Below are positions 42,185 through 50,335 of a stretch of 64,000 nt of DNA, piece by piece; position 1 is the first letter of the stretch; the number at the start of each line of letters is the position of its first letter. The position numbers and the translations under genes are program-made. The stretch covers positions 434,001-498,000 of the forward strand of contig DATGFN010000062.1 of assembly GCA_035308965.1 (NCBI GenBank). Reading direction: 5' to 3'. Source of the DNA: DASYXZ01 sp035308965 (GTDB taxonomy: Bacteria > Acidobacteriota > Terriglobia > UBA7540). The notes beneath the pieces are model-generated. The model was not told the DNA's origin. It saw nothing but the letters and a program-made list of their open reading frames with translations, and searched no databases.

Positions 42185-42961
42185 TTGAGCGTTCGCGTGT
42201 GCGTGCTGGGGAGCGGAAGTCGCGGCAACTCCACGCTGGTGGTGACGGAAAAAACGCGCCTGCTGGTGGATGCCGGCTTCAGCAAGAAGGAAACTTACGC
42301 GCGCCTGGCCGCCGTGGGTGAAACGACCGAGGGCTGCGCGGCGCTCATCATCTCCCACGAACACAGCGACCACATCAATGGGCTCAAAGCGCTGGCGCTC
42401 GACCTCAAGGTTCCCGTCTACATCTCGGCGGAAACACGCGCTGCCATTCAATGGGACGCGCGCATCACCGCCTTTGAATCGATTTCCGCCGGCCAGAAGT
42501 TTATCGTCGGCGATATTGAAGTGACGCCGTTCTCCATTCCGCACGATGCGGCCGATCCAATCGCGTTCACCCTGGAATCACAGGGCATCAAGGTGGGCGT
42601 GGTGACGGATCTCGGATACGTACCGGAACTGGTGAAGCAGCACCTGCACGGCTGCCACTGCCTGATTTTCGAATCGAACCACGACATTGAGATGCTCAAG
42701 GTGGGGCCCTATCCATGGTACGTGAAGCAGCGCGTGATGAGCCGGCACGGACACCTCTCCAACCGCAGCACGGCGGAATTCCTGACCGAAGATTTTGACG
42801 GCGCCGCCCAGGTCCTGGTGCTCGCGCACTTGAGCGAAAATAACAATCACCCCGAAATCGCCCGCATGACCGCGCAGGAAGCCCTGCAAAACCGCAAGAA
42901 CGGCTCACCCGAACTTCATCTGGCCAGCCAGACTACGCCGACGAAAGTCTTCCAGTTCTGA
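42185..42961 (+). CDS. MBL-fold metallohydrolase, YycJ/WalJ-like
   Basis: 258 residues from TTG 42185 (GGGAGA upstream). The metallo-beta-lactamase motif is SHEHSDH (H58-x-H60-x-D62-H63), preceded by SLASGS-like GSGSRGNSTLVV. A later metal ligand is in the segment FESNHD, with VLAHLSENNNHPE near the end, typical of the YycJ/WalJ nuclease-like branch. The substrate is unproven; YycJ has been linked to DNA repair and cell-wall coordination. A TATAAT at 42117-42122 may be its -10 box. Its stop codon abuts the inverted repeat of the GxxExxY cassette. Confidence 0.87.
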   Translation: MSVRVCVLGSGSRGNSTLVVTEKTRLLVDAGFSKKETYARLAAVGETTEGCAALIISHEHSDHINGLKALALDLKVPVYISAETRAAIQWDARITAFESISAGQKFIVGDIEVTPFSIPHDAADPIAFTLESQGIKVGVVTDLGYVPELVKQHLHGCHCLIFESNHDIEMLKVGPYPWYVKQRVMSRHGHLSNRSTAEFLTEDFDGAAQVLVLAHLSENNNHPEIARMTAQEALQNRKNGSPELHLASQTTPTKVFQF

Positions 42962-43407
42962 TCCGCAGACTACGCAGATTACTCAGATGAAAGAAACAAC
43001 AAAAAAACGATCAAGAGCGAGATCCTAAGACTTATGCCATTATCGGGGCCGCGATGGAGGCGCATCGCCAGCTTGGTTGTGGATTCTTGGTAGCTGTGTA
43101 TCAAGAGGCGCTTGCGGTAGAGCTATCTGCGCGTGGCGTTCCGTTTGAAAGGGAAGTCGAATTGCCAATTCAATACAAGGGGAAGGTCCTGACCGCGTCT
43201 TATCGCGCCGATTTCGTTTGCTTTAAATCTGTTGTGGTTGAGCTCAAATCTATCGCTTCACTAACCGTGGTAGAGGAAGCTCAAATTCTAAATTATTTGA
43301 AAGCCACAAGGCACGAAGTTGGTTTACTCTTGAACTTGGGGACGGAGTCATTACAATATCGCCGTTTCGTCTTTTCTTAATCTGTGAAATCTGCGTAATC
43401 TGTGGAT
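42961..43407. mobile_element. GxxExxY cassette with terminal inverted repeats
   Basis: Left end 42961-42987 and right end 43381-43407 are inverted repeats, 23 of 27 positions matching. Both contain the words ATCC-x-CAGA-x-TACGCAGATT. The right repeat starts immediately after the stop codon of the enclosed gene, and the left repeat starts at the last base of the MBL gene stop. The 447-bp unit therefore fits exactly between two housekeeping genes. A related solo hairpin without a gene is at 58283-58353. Confidence 0.75.
43054..43380 (+). CDS. GxxExxY family protein, possibly frameshifted at its start
   Basis: 108 residues in the open frame from ATG 43054, matching the GxxExxY family (PD-(D/E)XK-like fold suspected): MEAHRQLGCGFLVAVYQEAL, YRADFVCFKSVVVELKSIAS, ILNYLKATRHEVGLLLNLG. 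The name-giving motif is normally GFLESVY; here it is GFLVAVY, so the Glu has become Val. Family proteins start about 15 residues earlier. Those residues (DPKTYAIIGAA) are coded in frame upstream but no start codon precedes them. An ATG at 42987 is in a different frame, joined through a run of seven A's (43001-43007). It is either a decayed copy or translated by slippage. Confidence 0.75.
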   Translation: MEAHRQLGCGFLVAVYQEALAVELSARGVPFEREVELPIQYKGKVLTASYRADFVCFKSVVVELKSIASLTVVEEAQILNYLKATRHEVGLLLNLGTESLQYRRFVFS

Positions 43408-43412
43408 GAGGC

Positions 43413-44708
43413 ATGATCACACGTTACACCCGCCCGGAGATGGGCAAAATCTGGTCTGACCAGAACAAATTCCAGAAATGGCTGGACGTGGAGTTGGCCA
43501 CCGCCGAGGCCGAAGCCGAAATAGGGATGATTCCCGTCGAGGCCGCGCGCGCCCTGCGCGAGAAAAGCAAGTTTAACGTCGATCGCATCCTCGAAATCGA
43601 AAAGCAGGTGAAGCACGACGTAATCGCCTTTACCACCAACGTGGCGGAAAGCGTGGGTGCCGAGGCGCGTTATCTGCACTACGGGCTTACTTCCAATGAC
43701 GTGGTAGATACCGCCCAGGCGCTGCAAATCCACGACGCGTCGAAAATTCTGCTGGCCGATCTCGAGCGGCTGAGCGACGTCCTGAAAAAGCGCGCCCACG
43801 AATTCAAGCACACGCCCATGATGGGCCGGACGCACGGTATCCACGCCGAGCCCATCACCCTCGGATGCAAAATCGCCATCTGGTACGCGGAGTCGCAGCG
43901 CAATCGGGAGCGGCTGAAATTTGCCGCGGAGCAGTTGCGCGTGGGCAAGATTTCCGGCGTGGTGGGCATGTACGGCCACTCGACTCCGGAGCTTGAAGAG
44001 CGCATTTGCGCGAAGCTCGGACTGGCACCGGCGCTCATCACGAGCCAGGTGATCCAGCGCGACCGGCACGCTTTTTACGTTTGCATCCTGGCGGTGATCG
44101 CGGCCTCGCTCGAAAAAATCGCGCTCGAAGTTCGGGGATTGCAACGCACCGAGGTGCGCGAGGTGGAGGAATATTTTGCCCCCGGGCAGAAGGGCTCATC
44201 GGCCATGCCCCACAAGCGCAACCCGGTAACCTCGGAACAAATCTGCGGACTGGCGCGAGTGGTCCGGGCCAACGCCCAGGCGGCGCTGGAGAATGTGGCG
44301 TTGTGGCACGAGCGCGACATCTCCCACTCCTCGGTCGAGCGCGTGATTCTGCCCGACTCCACCATCCTCGCAGATTACCTGCTCGAAAAAACCGCCAAGC
44401 TTGTGGAGAACATGTTCGTCTACCCCGAGCGCATGCTTGAAAATCTGAATCAGATGAAGGGGCTGATTTATTCAGGTCAGTTACTGCTGGACTTGGTGCA
44501 AAAGGGCGTGGCGCGCGAAGACGCCTACCAATGGGTGCAGCGCAACGCCATGAAAGTTTGGGAGTCCCGTGAAGACTTCAAGACGCTGGTCGAGCGTGAC
44601 GAAGATATTCGCCGCTTCTTGTCCGCTGAGGAAATTGCCGCCGTCTTCAACGTCCAGCGCTATCTCACCCACGTGGATGCGATGTTTAAGAGAGTTTTTG
44701 GGGCGTAG
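43413..44708 (+). CDS. purB: Adenylosuccinate lyase
   Basis: A 431-residue fumarase/aspartase-superfamily enzyme that removes fumarate from SAICAR and adenylosuccinate in purine synthesis. Motifs: the N-terminal MITRYTRPEMGKIWSDQNKF, the GLTSNDVVDTA stretch, the catalytic-His region KHTPMMGRTHGIHAEP, and the signature SSAMPHKRNPVTSE with the flexible catalytic Ser loop just before it. Length and spacing match single-copy bacterial PurB. It starts 5 bp after the GxxExxY cassette, so its native promoter may have been displaced by that insertion. Confidence 0.97.
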   Translation: MITRYTRPEMGKIWSDQNKFQKWLDVELATAEAEAEIGMIPVEAARALREKSKFNVDRILEIEKQVKHDVIAFTTNVAESVGAEARYLHYGLTSNDVVDTAQALQIHDASKILLADLERLSDVLKKRAHEFKHTPMMGRTHGIHAEPITLGCKIAIWYAESQRNRERLKFAAEQLRVGKISGVVGMYGHSTPELEERICAKLGLAPALITSQVIQRDRHAFYVCILAVIAASLEKIALEVRGLQRTEVREVEEYFAPGQKGSSAMPHKRNPVTSEQICGLARVVRANAQAALENVALWHERDISHSSVERVILPDSTILADYLLEKTAKLVENMFVYPERMLENLNQMKGLIYSGQLLLDLVQKGVAREDAYQWVQRNAMKVWESREDFKTLVERDEDIRRFLSAEEIAAVFNVQRYLTHVDAMFKRVFGA

Positions 44709-44819
44709 GCGAGGGCTCTGCCCTCCCCCCTTACCAAGAACTCATGTCTCCCTCCAAGCAGTCCGCACGCCCTCTTTTCCAATACACAAATAATCGCAAA
44801 AATGGTGTATGATTACTTT

Positions 44820-45023
44820 ATGAGCCGAACGAACATTGACCTCGATGACCGGCTGATCCGGCGAGCGCGCCGGCTGACCGGATTGAAGACAAAGAAGGCG
44901 ATCGTCCATAAGGCGTTGGAGACTTTCGTACGTACCGAGGACCGCAAAGGAATTCTTCGTTACTTCGGAAGTGGCGTATGGCAAGGCGACCTGAAGGCAA
45001 TGCGCCGGAGCCGGATTCGTTGA
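44820..45023 (+). CDS. vapB: VapB-family antitoxin
   Basis: 67 residues from ATG 44820. The N-terminal MSRTNIDLDDRLIRRARRLT is a ribbon-helix-helix DNA-binding motif of the VapB type. The C-terminal part (RKGILRYFGSGVWQGDL) is the typical toxin-wrapping tail with the aromatic GxxxW patch. It would neutralise the downstream PIN toxin and repress the shared promoter. An in-frame ATG at 44802 is possible. The stop codon overlaps the suggested start of the toxin gene. Confidence 0.88.
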   Translation: MSRTNIDLDDRLIRRARRLTGLKTKKAIVHKALETFVRTEDRKGILRYFGSGVWQGDLKAMRRSRIR

Positions 45024-45433
45024 GTGCGCGGGATCGAATCCTTGTTGACTCCTCGGTATGGATTGAATTCTTGTCACCCCGGCCGGGCCCGAGTGCCCAG
45101 GATCTTCGCCGCCTCATTGCCGACGGGGAGCCAGTAGCGCTGACCGGTCTGATTGTGACGGAAATCTTGCAGGGACTCACGCGTGACCTTGAGCCCATTC
45201 AACATTTTCTTTCCCAGTGGGAGATTCTGGAGCCGAATGGATTATCCACTTACGTCCGAGCGGCGGAAATCTTTAGAATGGCCCGCTCCCGGGGACTGAC
45301 GCTAACCACAGTGGACACATTGATCGCCACCCTGGCGATGGATCACCGCGCAAAGCTCTTTTCTTTAGACCAAGACTTTTCCCGTTTGGCCAAGATAGTT
45401 CCCCTGGACCTATATCAGCCCCGCCAACCATAA
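45020..45433 (+). CDS. vapC: VapC-family PIN-domain ribonuclease toxin
   Basis: 137 residues from TTG 45020, which overlaps the antitoxin stop codon (TTGA); an ATG at 44978 would add 14 residues. The PIN acidic residues are visible: the Asp in ILVDSSVWIEFL, the Glu in VTEILQGL, the Asp in TVDTLIATLA and the Asp pair in FSLDQDFSRLAKI. VapC toxins cleave tRNA or rRNA with Mg2+. The gene pair is complete and probably functional. It sits in an otherwise housekeeping neighbourhood, which is normal for such modules. Confidence 0.92.
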   Translation: MSARDRILVDSSVWIEFLSPRPGPSAQDLRRLIADGEPVALTGLIVTEILQGLTRDLEPIQHFLSQWEILEPNGLSTYVRAAEIFRMARSRGLTLTTVDTLIATLAMDHRAKLFSLDQDFSRLAKIVPLDLYQPRQP

Positions 45434-45469
45434 CCCGGATTCCTTATTAGCGCTAACGGGGGTTGATTT

Positions 45470-46216
45470 TCAGAGCCTATTCATCACGCTGGCAAGATAC
45501 CCCGCGCCGAAGCCGTTATCGATATTCACCACGCAAACGTTGGGCGAGCAGCTGTTGAGCATGCCGAGCAGGGCGGCGAGCCCGCGGAAGCTGGCGCCGT
45601 AGCCCACGCTCGATGGCACGGCGATGACCGGCGCGGCCACCATGCCGGCTACGACGCTCGGCAGGGCGCCTTCCATGCCGGCCACGCAAACTATAACTCG
45701 TGCCTCGCGCAGCACCCGGCTCTTGGAGAGCAGCCGATGAATTCCGGCCACGCCCACGTCGTAGAGGGATACCACGCGGTTGCCCATGGTTTCCGCGGTC
45801 ACCAGCGCTTCCTCGGCGACGGGAATATCCGAAGTGCCGGCACAGACCACCGCCACTCTGCCCTTGCCGCGCATCTTGCGGTCGCGGCGAATCACGATCG
45901 CGCCCGAGAGCGAGTGGAAGACGGCGCTTTTGTCCAGCTTGCGCACGCGCTCGAAAAGCGGTTCATCCGCCCGGGTGATGAGGACGTTGTGCCGGTTGGC
46001 CAGCATCCCGCGCACGATGCCCTCCACCTGCTCGGGCGCTTTGCCGCGCGCAAATATCACTTCCGGAAAGCCCTGGCGCAGCGAGCGGTGATGGTCAATC
46101 TTGGCGTAGCCCAGGTCCTCGTAAGGCAGGGTGCGCAGGCGGTCAACGGCAGCTTGAACGCTCAACTTGCCGCGGCGGACTTGCGTCAACATTTTGGAGA
46201 TTTCTTCGGGAGTCAA
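45470..46216 (-). CDS. larB: Nickel pincer cofactor biosynthesis protein LarB
   Basis: 248 residues. LarB carboxylates and hydrolyses nicotinic acid adenine dinucleotide, the first step to the nickel-pincer cofactor of lactate racemase. It is homologous to the PurE AIR carboxylase, visible in VVCAGTSDIPVAEEALVTAE, SLYDVGVAGIHRLL, VCVAGMEGALPSVVAGM and IAVPSSVGYGASFRGLAALL. The N-terminal region KLSVQAAVDRLRTLPYEDLGYAKIDHHRSLRQGFPEVI is LarB-specific. No larC, larE or larA gene is in the window. Possible -10 sequences (TATACT on the minus strand) lie about 30-40 bp upstream. Confidence 0.93.
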   Translation of the reverse strand: MTPEEISKMLTQVRRGKLSVQAAVDRLRTLPYEDLGYAKIDHHRSLRQGFPEVIFARGKAPEQVEGIVRGMLANRHNVLITRADEPLFERVRKLDKSAVFHSLSGAIVIRRDRKMRGKGRVAVVCAGTSDIPVAEEALVTAETMGNRVVSLYDVGVAGIHRLLSKSRVLREARVIVCVAGMEGALPSVVAGMVAAPVIAVPSSVGYGASFRGLAALLGMLNSCSPNVCVVNIDNGFGAGYLASVMNRL

Positions 46217-46382
46217 TCAATCCTCTCTGAATGAAATAGAAAAACAGTATAGCAAGTTGGGTTGGAAATCACATCGGGGAAGGCAGTAGACAGTAGATAG
46301 CAGATGGTAGGCAGGCGATGAGAACAAACAAAACATTCTCTCGCGGAGGCGCAAAGAGGTGGAATTCGTCGCCATCGGGGTC

Positions 46383-47363
46383 TCATTCGGCGCCAGTGAG
46401 CTCCACCATGGCTTTGATACAATTCGTTTCGCGGGGGAGGGTTGAGAAACGTTCTGGAACTTCGGCCAGGCCCAGCCGGTGAGTGATCCACGGCTCGGTG
46501 TCGATTTGGCCCTGCTCGATCATACGGATGATGCGGGGAAACTCGTTGACGCTGTTGCGAGAGGAGAGCAGGGTAAGCTCGCGGCGGTGGAAGAGCGGAT
46601 CATCAATGGCGACGTTGCTCTGCACCAGGCCTACGAAAACCAGCCGGCCGCCGTGGGCTACTCGCGCCACGCTCTGCTCCATGGAGGTCACGTTGCCCGT
46701 CGCGTCAAAAACAATTTCCGCCAGCCGGTCGTCAAAACGGTCGAGGATTTCAGCATCAAAGCGCGCTGCAAATTTGCGCCGGGCGGGATTAATTTCAAGC
46801 AAGCGCACATGGCCTCCGGCCGCCAGCGCGAACTGCGTGACCGCCAGGCCGATGGGACCCGCCCCTACCACCAGAGCTTCATCACCCGCGCGGAGCCCGC
46901 TGCGTACAACGGCGTGGGCTCCAATGCTGAGCGGTTCCACCAAGGCAAGTTGGTCGAAAGTGAGAGTCTCGGATTTGTGAACGTGGTCCAACGGCACGGC
47001 AAGAAAACTCTGCATTCCGCCGTCGGTGTGAACGCCCAGCACGCGCAGCCGCTCGCAACAGTTGCCCTTGCCCGCGCGGCAGGCGTGGCAATCACCGCAA
47101 TTCAAGTAGGGTTCCACGGCAGCGCGATCGCCCGGCTTGATACCGCGATCGTTGGCGGGCGTGGTTGCGACCTCCGCGCTCAGTTCGTGGCCGAGGATAC
47201 GGGGATAACTAAAATAAGGCTGATTGCCTTGGAAGGCGTGATAGTCCGTGCCGCAGACGCCCACCCGGCGAATGCGAACCAGCACCTCGCCCGCTTGAGC
47301 GATGGGCGTGGGAGCTTCCGCCGCTACGAAATGTCCGGGTTTTTCGAGAACAATTTGCCGCAC
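46383..47363 (-). CDS. Zinc-containing alcohol/polyol dehydrogenase (MDR family)
   Basis: 326 residues. The catalytic zinc ligands are C in GVCGTDYHAF, H and E in GHELS and the later EP of AAVEPYL. The structural-zinc Cys cluster is CGDCHACRAGKGNCC. The Rossmann motif is VVGAGPIGLAVTQFALAAGG. The layout resembles sorbitol, threonine or galactitol dehydrogenases. It lacks one lobe of the usual C-terminal length (326 against about 345), with a shortened coenzyme domain (EILDRFDDRLAEIVFDATG). Substrate unknown. It is divergent from ubiX, with 125 bp between. Confidence 0.88.
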   Translation of the reverse strand: MRQIVLEKPGHFVAAEAPTPIAQAGEVLVRIRRVGVCGTDYHAFQGNQPYFSYPRILGHELSAEVATTPANDRGIKPGDRAAVEPYLNCGDCHACRAGKGNCCERLRVLGVHTDGGMQSFLAVPLDHVHKSETLTFDQLALVEPLSIGAHAVVRSGLRAGDEALVVGAGPIGLAVTQFALAAGGHVRLLEINPARRKFAARFDAEILDRFDDRLAEIVFDATGNVTSMEQSVARVAHGGRLVFVGLVQSNVAIDDPLFHRRELTLLSSRNSVNEFPRIIRMIEQGQIDTEPWITHRLGLAEVPERFSTLPRETNCIKAMVELTGAE

Positions 47364-47488
47364 CGCATCACTGCTCTTTCGTATTCAACGAGGTCACGAG
47401 CAACTTTGCAATTCAGGCTCGTGCCTTCAGTCCGGACCCACTGCAGTTCCTTGACTTCGCTTGCAACGGCAGACTACCATCGTTCTTC

Positions 47489-48127
47489 ATGCCACGCGAG
47501 AAATCTTCCGCCAGGAAAACAATCGTCCTTGGAGTCACGGGCGCGAGTGGAGCCGTGTTTGCGCGCCGGATGCTGGCCCTGCTAGAAGCGGACTCGCGCG
47601 TGGGCCGCATCCATCTGGTGATATCGGGAAGCGGCATGAAGGTGCTGCGCGCCGAGCTTGACTTGGATGTTACCGAGAGCGCGCGCGTTCCTGCCGCGCT
47701 GGCCGGCGGTCCCGCCAGGAAGACCGAATATCTGCTCGACTCCGATATTGGCGCCAGCATTGCCAGCGGGTCCTATCACGTAGACGGGATGGTGGTAATA
47801 CCGTGCACCACCGGGTGCCTGGCGCAGATTGCCAACGGCATTTCATCCACCCTCATCGAGCGCGCCGCCGACGTTTGCCTGAAGGAGAATCGCAAACTGA
47901 TTCTTGCTATCCGCGATACGCCCTTCAGCCGCGTGCACTTGGAAAACATGTTGCGCGCCCATTCTGCCGGAGCGGAGATTTTCCCCATCATCCCGTCCTT
48001 CTACCACCGGCCCCAGCAGATCGACGACCTCGTCACCCAGTTTTGCTGCCGGGTTCTTGCGCACATGGACCTTGAACAGTCCAAACAATTTCGGTGGCAG
48101 GGAGAAAAGAAGAGATTGGGCGATTGA
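47489..48127 (+). CDS. ubiX: Flavin prenyltransferase
   Basis: 212 residues. UbiX joins dimethylallyl phosphate to FMN to give the prenylated flavin cofactor of UbiD-type decarboxylases. Signature segments are IVLGVTGASGAVFARRMLALL near the N-terminus, GSYHVDGMVVIPCTTGCLAQIANGISSTLIERAADVCLKE, and the FMN/prenyl-binding block RKLILAIRDTPFSRVHLENM followed by FPIIPSFYHRPQQIDDLV. Normal length plus a short basic tail. It heads a rightward group with the VKOR and UbiA genes. No ubiD is in view. Confidence 0.95.
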   Translation: MPREKSSARKTIVLGVTGASGAVFARRMLALLEADSRVGRIHLVISGSGMKVLRAELDLDVTESARVPAALAGGPARKTEYLLDSDIGASIASGSYHVDGMVVIPCTTGCLAQIANGISSTLIERAADVCLKENRKLILAIRDTPFSRVHLENMLRAHSAGAEIFPIIPSFYHRPQQIDDLVTQFCCRVLAHMDLEQSKQFRWQGEKKRLGD

Positions 48128-48185
48128 GTGATTGTGTGATCGGATGATTCAAAACGTACCGAGTCCGTGGTCCGGTATCCGTTGT
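48117..48185. repeat. Dispersed GATTGAGTGATTG / GTCCGTTG repeat stretch after ubiX
   Basis: Words GCGATTGAGTGATTGTGTGATC and CGTGGTCCGGTATCCGTTGT are members of the two dispersed families noted at 16869-17062 and 19249-19432. The stretch overlaps the 3' end of ubiX by a few bases. Confidence 0.5.
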
Positions 48186-48237
48186 CTTCGAAACTAAGCA
48201 TCTATATCGCGTGCAACGGACAAAGGACAAATGACCA

Positions 48238-48705
48238 GTGACGTCCCACCTCTTCAATCGGATCCTGATAGTCGTCCTATCCGTCGTTGGCCTAGCCAAT
48301 GCCCTTTACTTCACCTTTGCCTATTATGGGCGCATCAAGAAAGCGCGATGGGTGCCTGAACTTTTTTGCGCGCGCGAAGGGTCAAGCTGCGTCACGGTGG
48401 TCCAAACGCCCTATGCGCGCGTTTTCGGCCTGCCCAATTCGCTCCTGGGAATTGCCTACTATGTGGCTTTGATAGTGTGCGCCGCCACGGACTGGCCTTT
48501 TGGGAGCAACGTTTTCATCCACTTCACGAATGTTGTGTTTAGTCTTTCGCATATCCTACTATTTCCGCCCAGTGCGGTTACAGTGGTGCTCGGTTTCTAT
48601 CTTATCTACGCCTTGAGGCGGAAATTGCACACGCACTGCCCCATGTGTTATCTCGGCCACGCAATCAATGCCATCCTGTTTGTCCTGCTTTGGATCACAA
48701 AGTAA
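48238..48705 (+). CDS. Vitamin K epoxide reductase (VKOR)-like membrane protein
   Basis: 155 residues with four predicted transmembrane helices. VKOR marks are the loop Cys pair region CAREGSSCVTVV, the substrate-facing stretch YARVFGLPNSLLGIAYY, and the quinone-proximal CPMC motif (about 132-135) in the last helix pair. Bacterial VKORs reoxidise DsbA-type proteins by passing electrons to quinone. The start is uncertain: GTG 48238 fits the frame, with AAAGGA 11 nt upstream. It is sandwiched between ubiX and ubiA, genes for quinone biosynthesis, which suits a quinone-coupled role. No fused thioredoxin domain is present. Confidence 0.82.
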   Translation: MTSHLFNRILIVVLSVVGLANALYFTFAYYGRIKKARWVPELFCAREGSSCVTVVQTPYARVFGLPNSLLGIAYYVALIVCAATDWPFGSNVFIHFTNVVFSLSHILLFPPSAVTVVLGFYLIYALRRKLHTHCPMCYLGHAINAILFVLLWITK

Positions 48706-48733
48706 CGCCTCCTTTGCGATAAAATGTACTGGC

Positions 48734-49648
48734 ATGGGTAAAAGCTTTCAAACCGAAGATACTGCCCCTTCCAGACCGGGCGTGGCGCGCGGCTTCTTAG
48801 GCCGGGTGCGCACCACGCTCGAAATGATCAAGTTCGAGCACTCCATCTTCGCCCTGCCGTTTGCCTTGACGGGAGCGATGCTGGCCGCCCGCGGTTGGCC
48901 CACTGGGCGCCAGGTTTTCTGGCTGATTGTCGCCATGGTGGGAGCCCGCAGCGCGGCGATGGCGTTCAACCGCATTGCCGACATGAAGATCGACGCGGCC
49001 AACCCCCGCACCCGGACGCGCGCGCTTCCCGCAGGCCAGTTGAGTCTGGGTTTTGCCACTGGGTTTACAGTGGTCTCGGCAGCCCTGCTTGGCCTCGCGG
49101 CCTATGAGCTGAATCCCCTCGCCTTCAAGCTCTCTCCCGCGGCCCTGGCGATTCTCCTCATCTATTCCTATACCAAGCGCTTTACCTGGCTCTCTCACCT
49201 GATCCTCGGCCTATGTCTGGGCATGGCGCCGGTGGCAGCCTGGATTGCCCTGCGCGGGGACGTCGACGCCGGGGTTCTGGTGCTGGGCGCCGCCGTGGCG
49301 CTCTGGGTGGCGGGGTTTGACATCATCTATTCGTTGCAGGACGTTGAATTCGACCGCGCCGCAGGCTTGCACTCCCTTCCCCGGCAATTCGGCGTTGCGG
49401 CGTCGCTATACGCCTCGGCCGGGTTGCATGTGGTCATGCTGGGACTGCTGATTCTTGCCGCCAGGCTGGAAAACCTGGGTTGGTTGGCGGGCGGGGGCCT
49501 GGTGGCGGTGGCCGTTTTGCTCACCTACGAGCACCTGCTCGTCAAGCCGGGAGACCTATCCCGAGTCAACGCCGCGTTTTTCACCATCAACGGCTACATC
49601 AGTTTCCTGTTCTTTGTGACCTGGGCGGCAGACATCCTGAGGCATTGA
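48734..49648 (+). CDS. UbiA-family polyprenyltransferase for quinone biosynthesis
   Basis: 304 residues from ATG 48734 with eight to nine transmembrane helices. The first Asp-rich motif is NRIADMKIDAANPRTRTR and the second is DIIYSLQDVEFDRAAGLHSL, the Mg-diphosphate and aromatic-substrate sites. The segments MIKFEHSIFALPFALTGAML and YSYTKRFTWLSHLILGL mark the UbiA / MqnP branch (4-hydroxybenzoate or futalosine-pathway octaprenyltransferase). Acidobacteriota generally make menaquinone, so the futalosine branch is the likelier; the substrate cannot be fixed from sequence. It starts 28 bp after the VKOR gene. Confidence 0.9.
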   Translation: MGKSFQTEDTAPSRPGVARGFLGRVRTTLEMIKFEHSIFALPFALTGAMLAARGWPTGRQVFWLIVAMVGARSAAMAFNRIADMKIDAANPRTRTRALPAGQLSLGFATGFTVVSAALLGLAAYELNPLAFKLSPAALAILLIYSYTKRFTWLSHLILGLCLGMAPVAAWIALRGDVDAGVLVLGAAVALWVAGFDIIYSLQDVEFDRAAGLHSLPRQFGVAASLYASAGLHVVMLGLLILAARLENLGWLAGGGLVAVAVLLTYEHLLVKPGDLSRVNAAFFTINGYISFLFFVTWAADILRH

Positions 49649-49732
49649 GCGATTAAGCGAACGGGTGACCGGGTGAATAAGGGCCCATTTTCTCAATCGC
49701 TAAATCACTCAATCACAAATCACCAATCATTG
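49644..49732. repeat. Inverted repeat after ubiA (ATTGAGCGATTAAGCGA family)
   Basis: ATTGAGCGATTAAGCGA on the left and TCAATCGCTAAATCACTCAA on the right form an imperfect hairpin of about 90 bp between two genes that converge here. Same family as 16896-17062 and 48117-48150. A transcription-end role is plausible. Confidence 0.65.
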
Positions 49733-49996
49733 AATTCTGGCCGGCGGGTCCATTTCCTTAAAAACCAGGGAATCGAAGATGGCGAGGACGTGCTTGCGGT
49801 AATTCAGCATGCGGTCGACAGTAAGCTGGTACCACGGGTCGCGAAGCGCCAAGCGCTGCCAGCGCTCCCGGACCTCGGGCGGGACGTCGATATCCTCCCG
49901 CAGCTTTTGCAGCGGGTAACCGCGCATGAAGAGGCCATAGAAAAAGGCCGCCTCGTGTTGCGGCTCGTTCAGGTTGATATCGGTCGTCTGAAGCAT
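49727..49996 (-). CDS. Small conserved protein of unknown function
   Basis: 89 residues from ATG 49996 (MLQTTDINLNEPQHEAAFFY); an ATG at 50017 would add seven. It is helical with a conserved look: FYGLFMRGYPLQKLREDIDV then PPEVRERWQRLALRDPWYQLT and ILNYRKHVLAIFDSLVF-like tail. No catalytic motif. The segment FMRGYPLQKLREDIDVPPEV resembles a helix-turn-helix, so DNA binding is conceivable. I know similar hypothetical proteins from Acidobacteriota but no function. Confidence 0.6.
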   Translation of the reverse strand: MLQTTDINLNEPQHEAAFFYGLFMRGYPLQKLREDIDVPPEVRERWQRLALRDPWYQLTVDRMLNYRKHVLAIFDSLVFKEMDPPARIQ

Positions 49997-50156
49997 AAAA
50001 TGCCCTGCCCAAGGCAAAATCAGAGTCTAAGTCATTCTTTCCCCGTGCAAGAGATATTTTTTCGCCCCTTGCTTTCCGTTTGACCATAGTCTTAATTCAT
50101 TGTCAAGCAGATTTAGGCGAGGCAGATTTGGGGCTAACTGATTTGGGCCAAGCAGA

Positions 50157-50302
50157 ACCACCCCGTCCCGCTGGCGCGGTCCACCACTCCTTAACCAGGA
50201 GGGGAGCTAGAACAAAGACTCCCCTACTCAGCTGAGGAGGGGTGGCCGGCGAATGGCGGCCGGGGTGGTGGGGGGTATCCCGCGATTGCGGGACGGGGTG
50301 GT
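50157..50302. repeat. MITE-like element with 14-bp perfect terminal inverted repeats
   Basis: ACCACCCCGTCCCG (50157-50170) and CGGGACGGGGTGGT (50289-50302) are exact inverted repeats around 118 bp with no gene. Inside, GGAGGGGAG / CTCCCCT and GGCCGG-type words add secondary stems. The rest of this roughly 320-bp interval (50018-50335) has no gene either. Confidence 0.7.
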
Positions 50303-50335
50303 GAGGATGCCGCGATCAGGCTTTCAGTGGGCTTT

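Noticed and set aside
46479..47585. 368-codon plus-strand frame
   Set aside because: Antisense to the alcohol dehydrogenase and overlapping ubiX; composition is that of a shadow frame.
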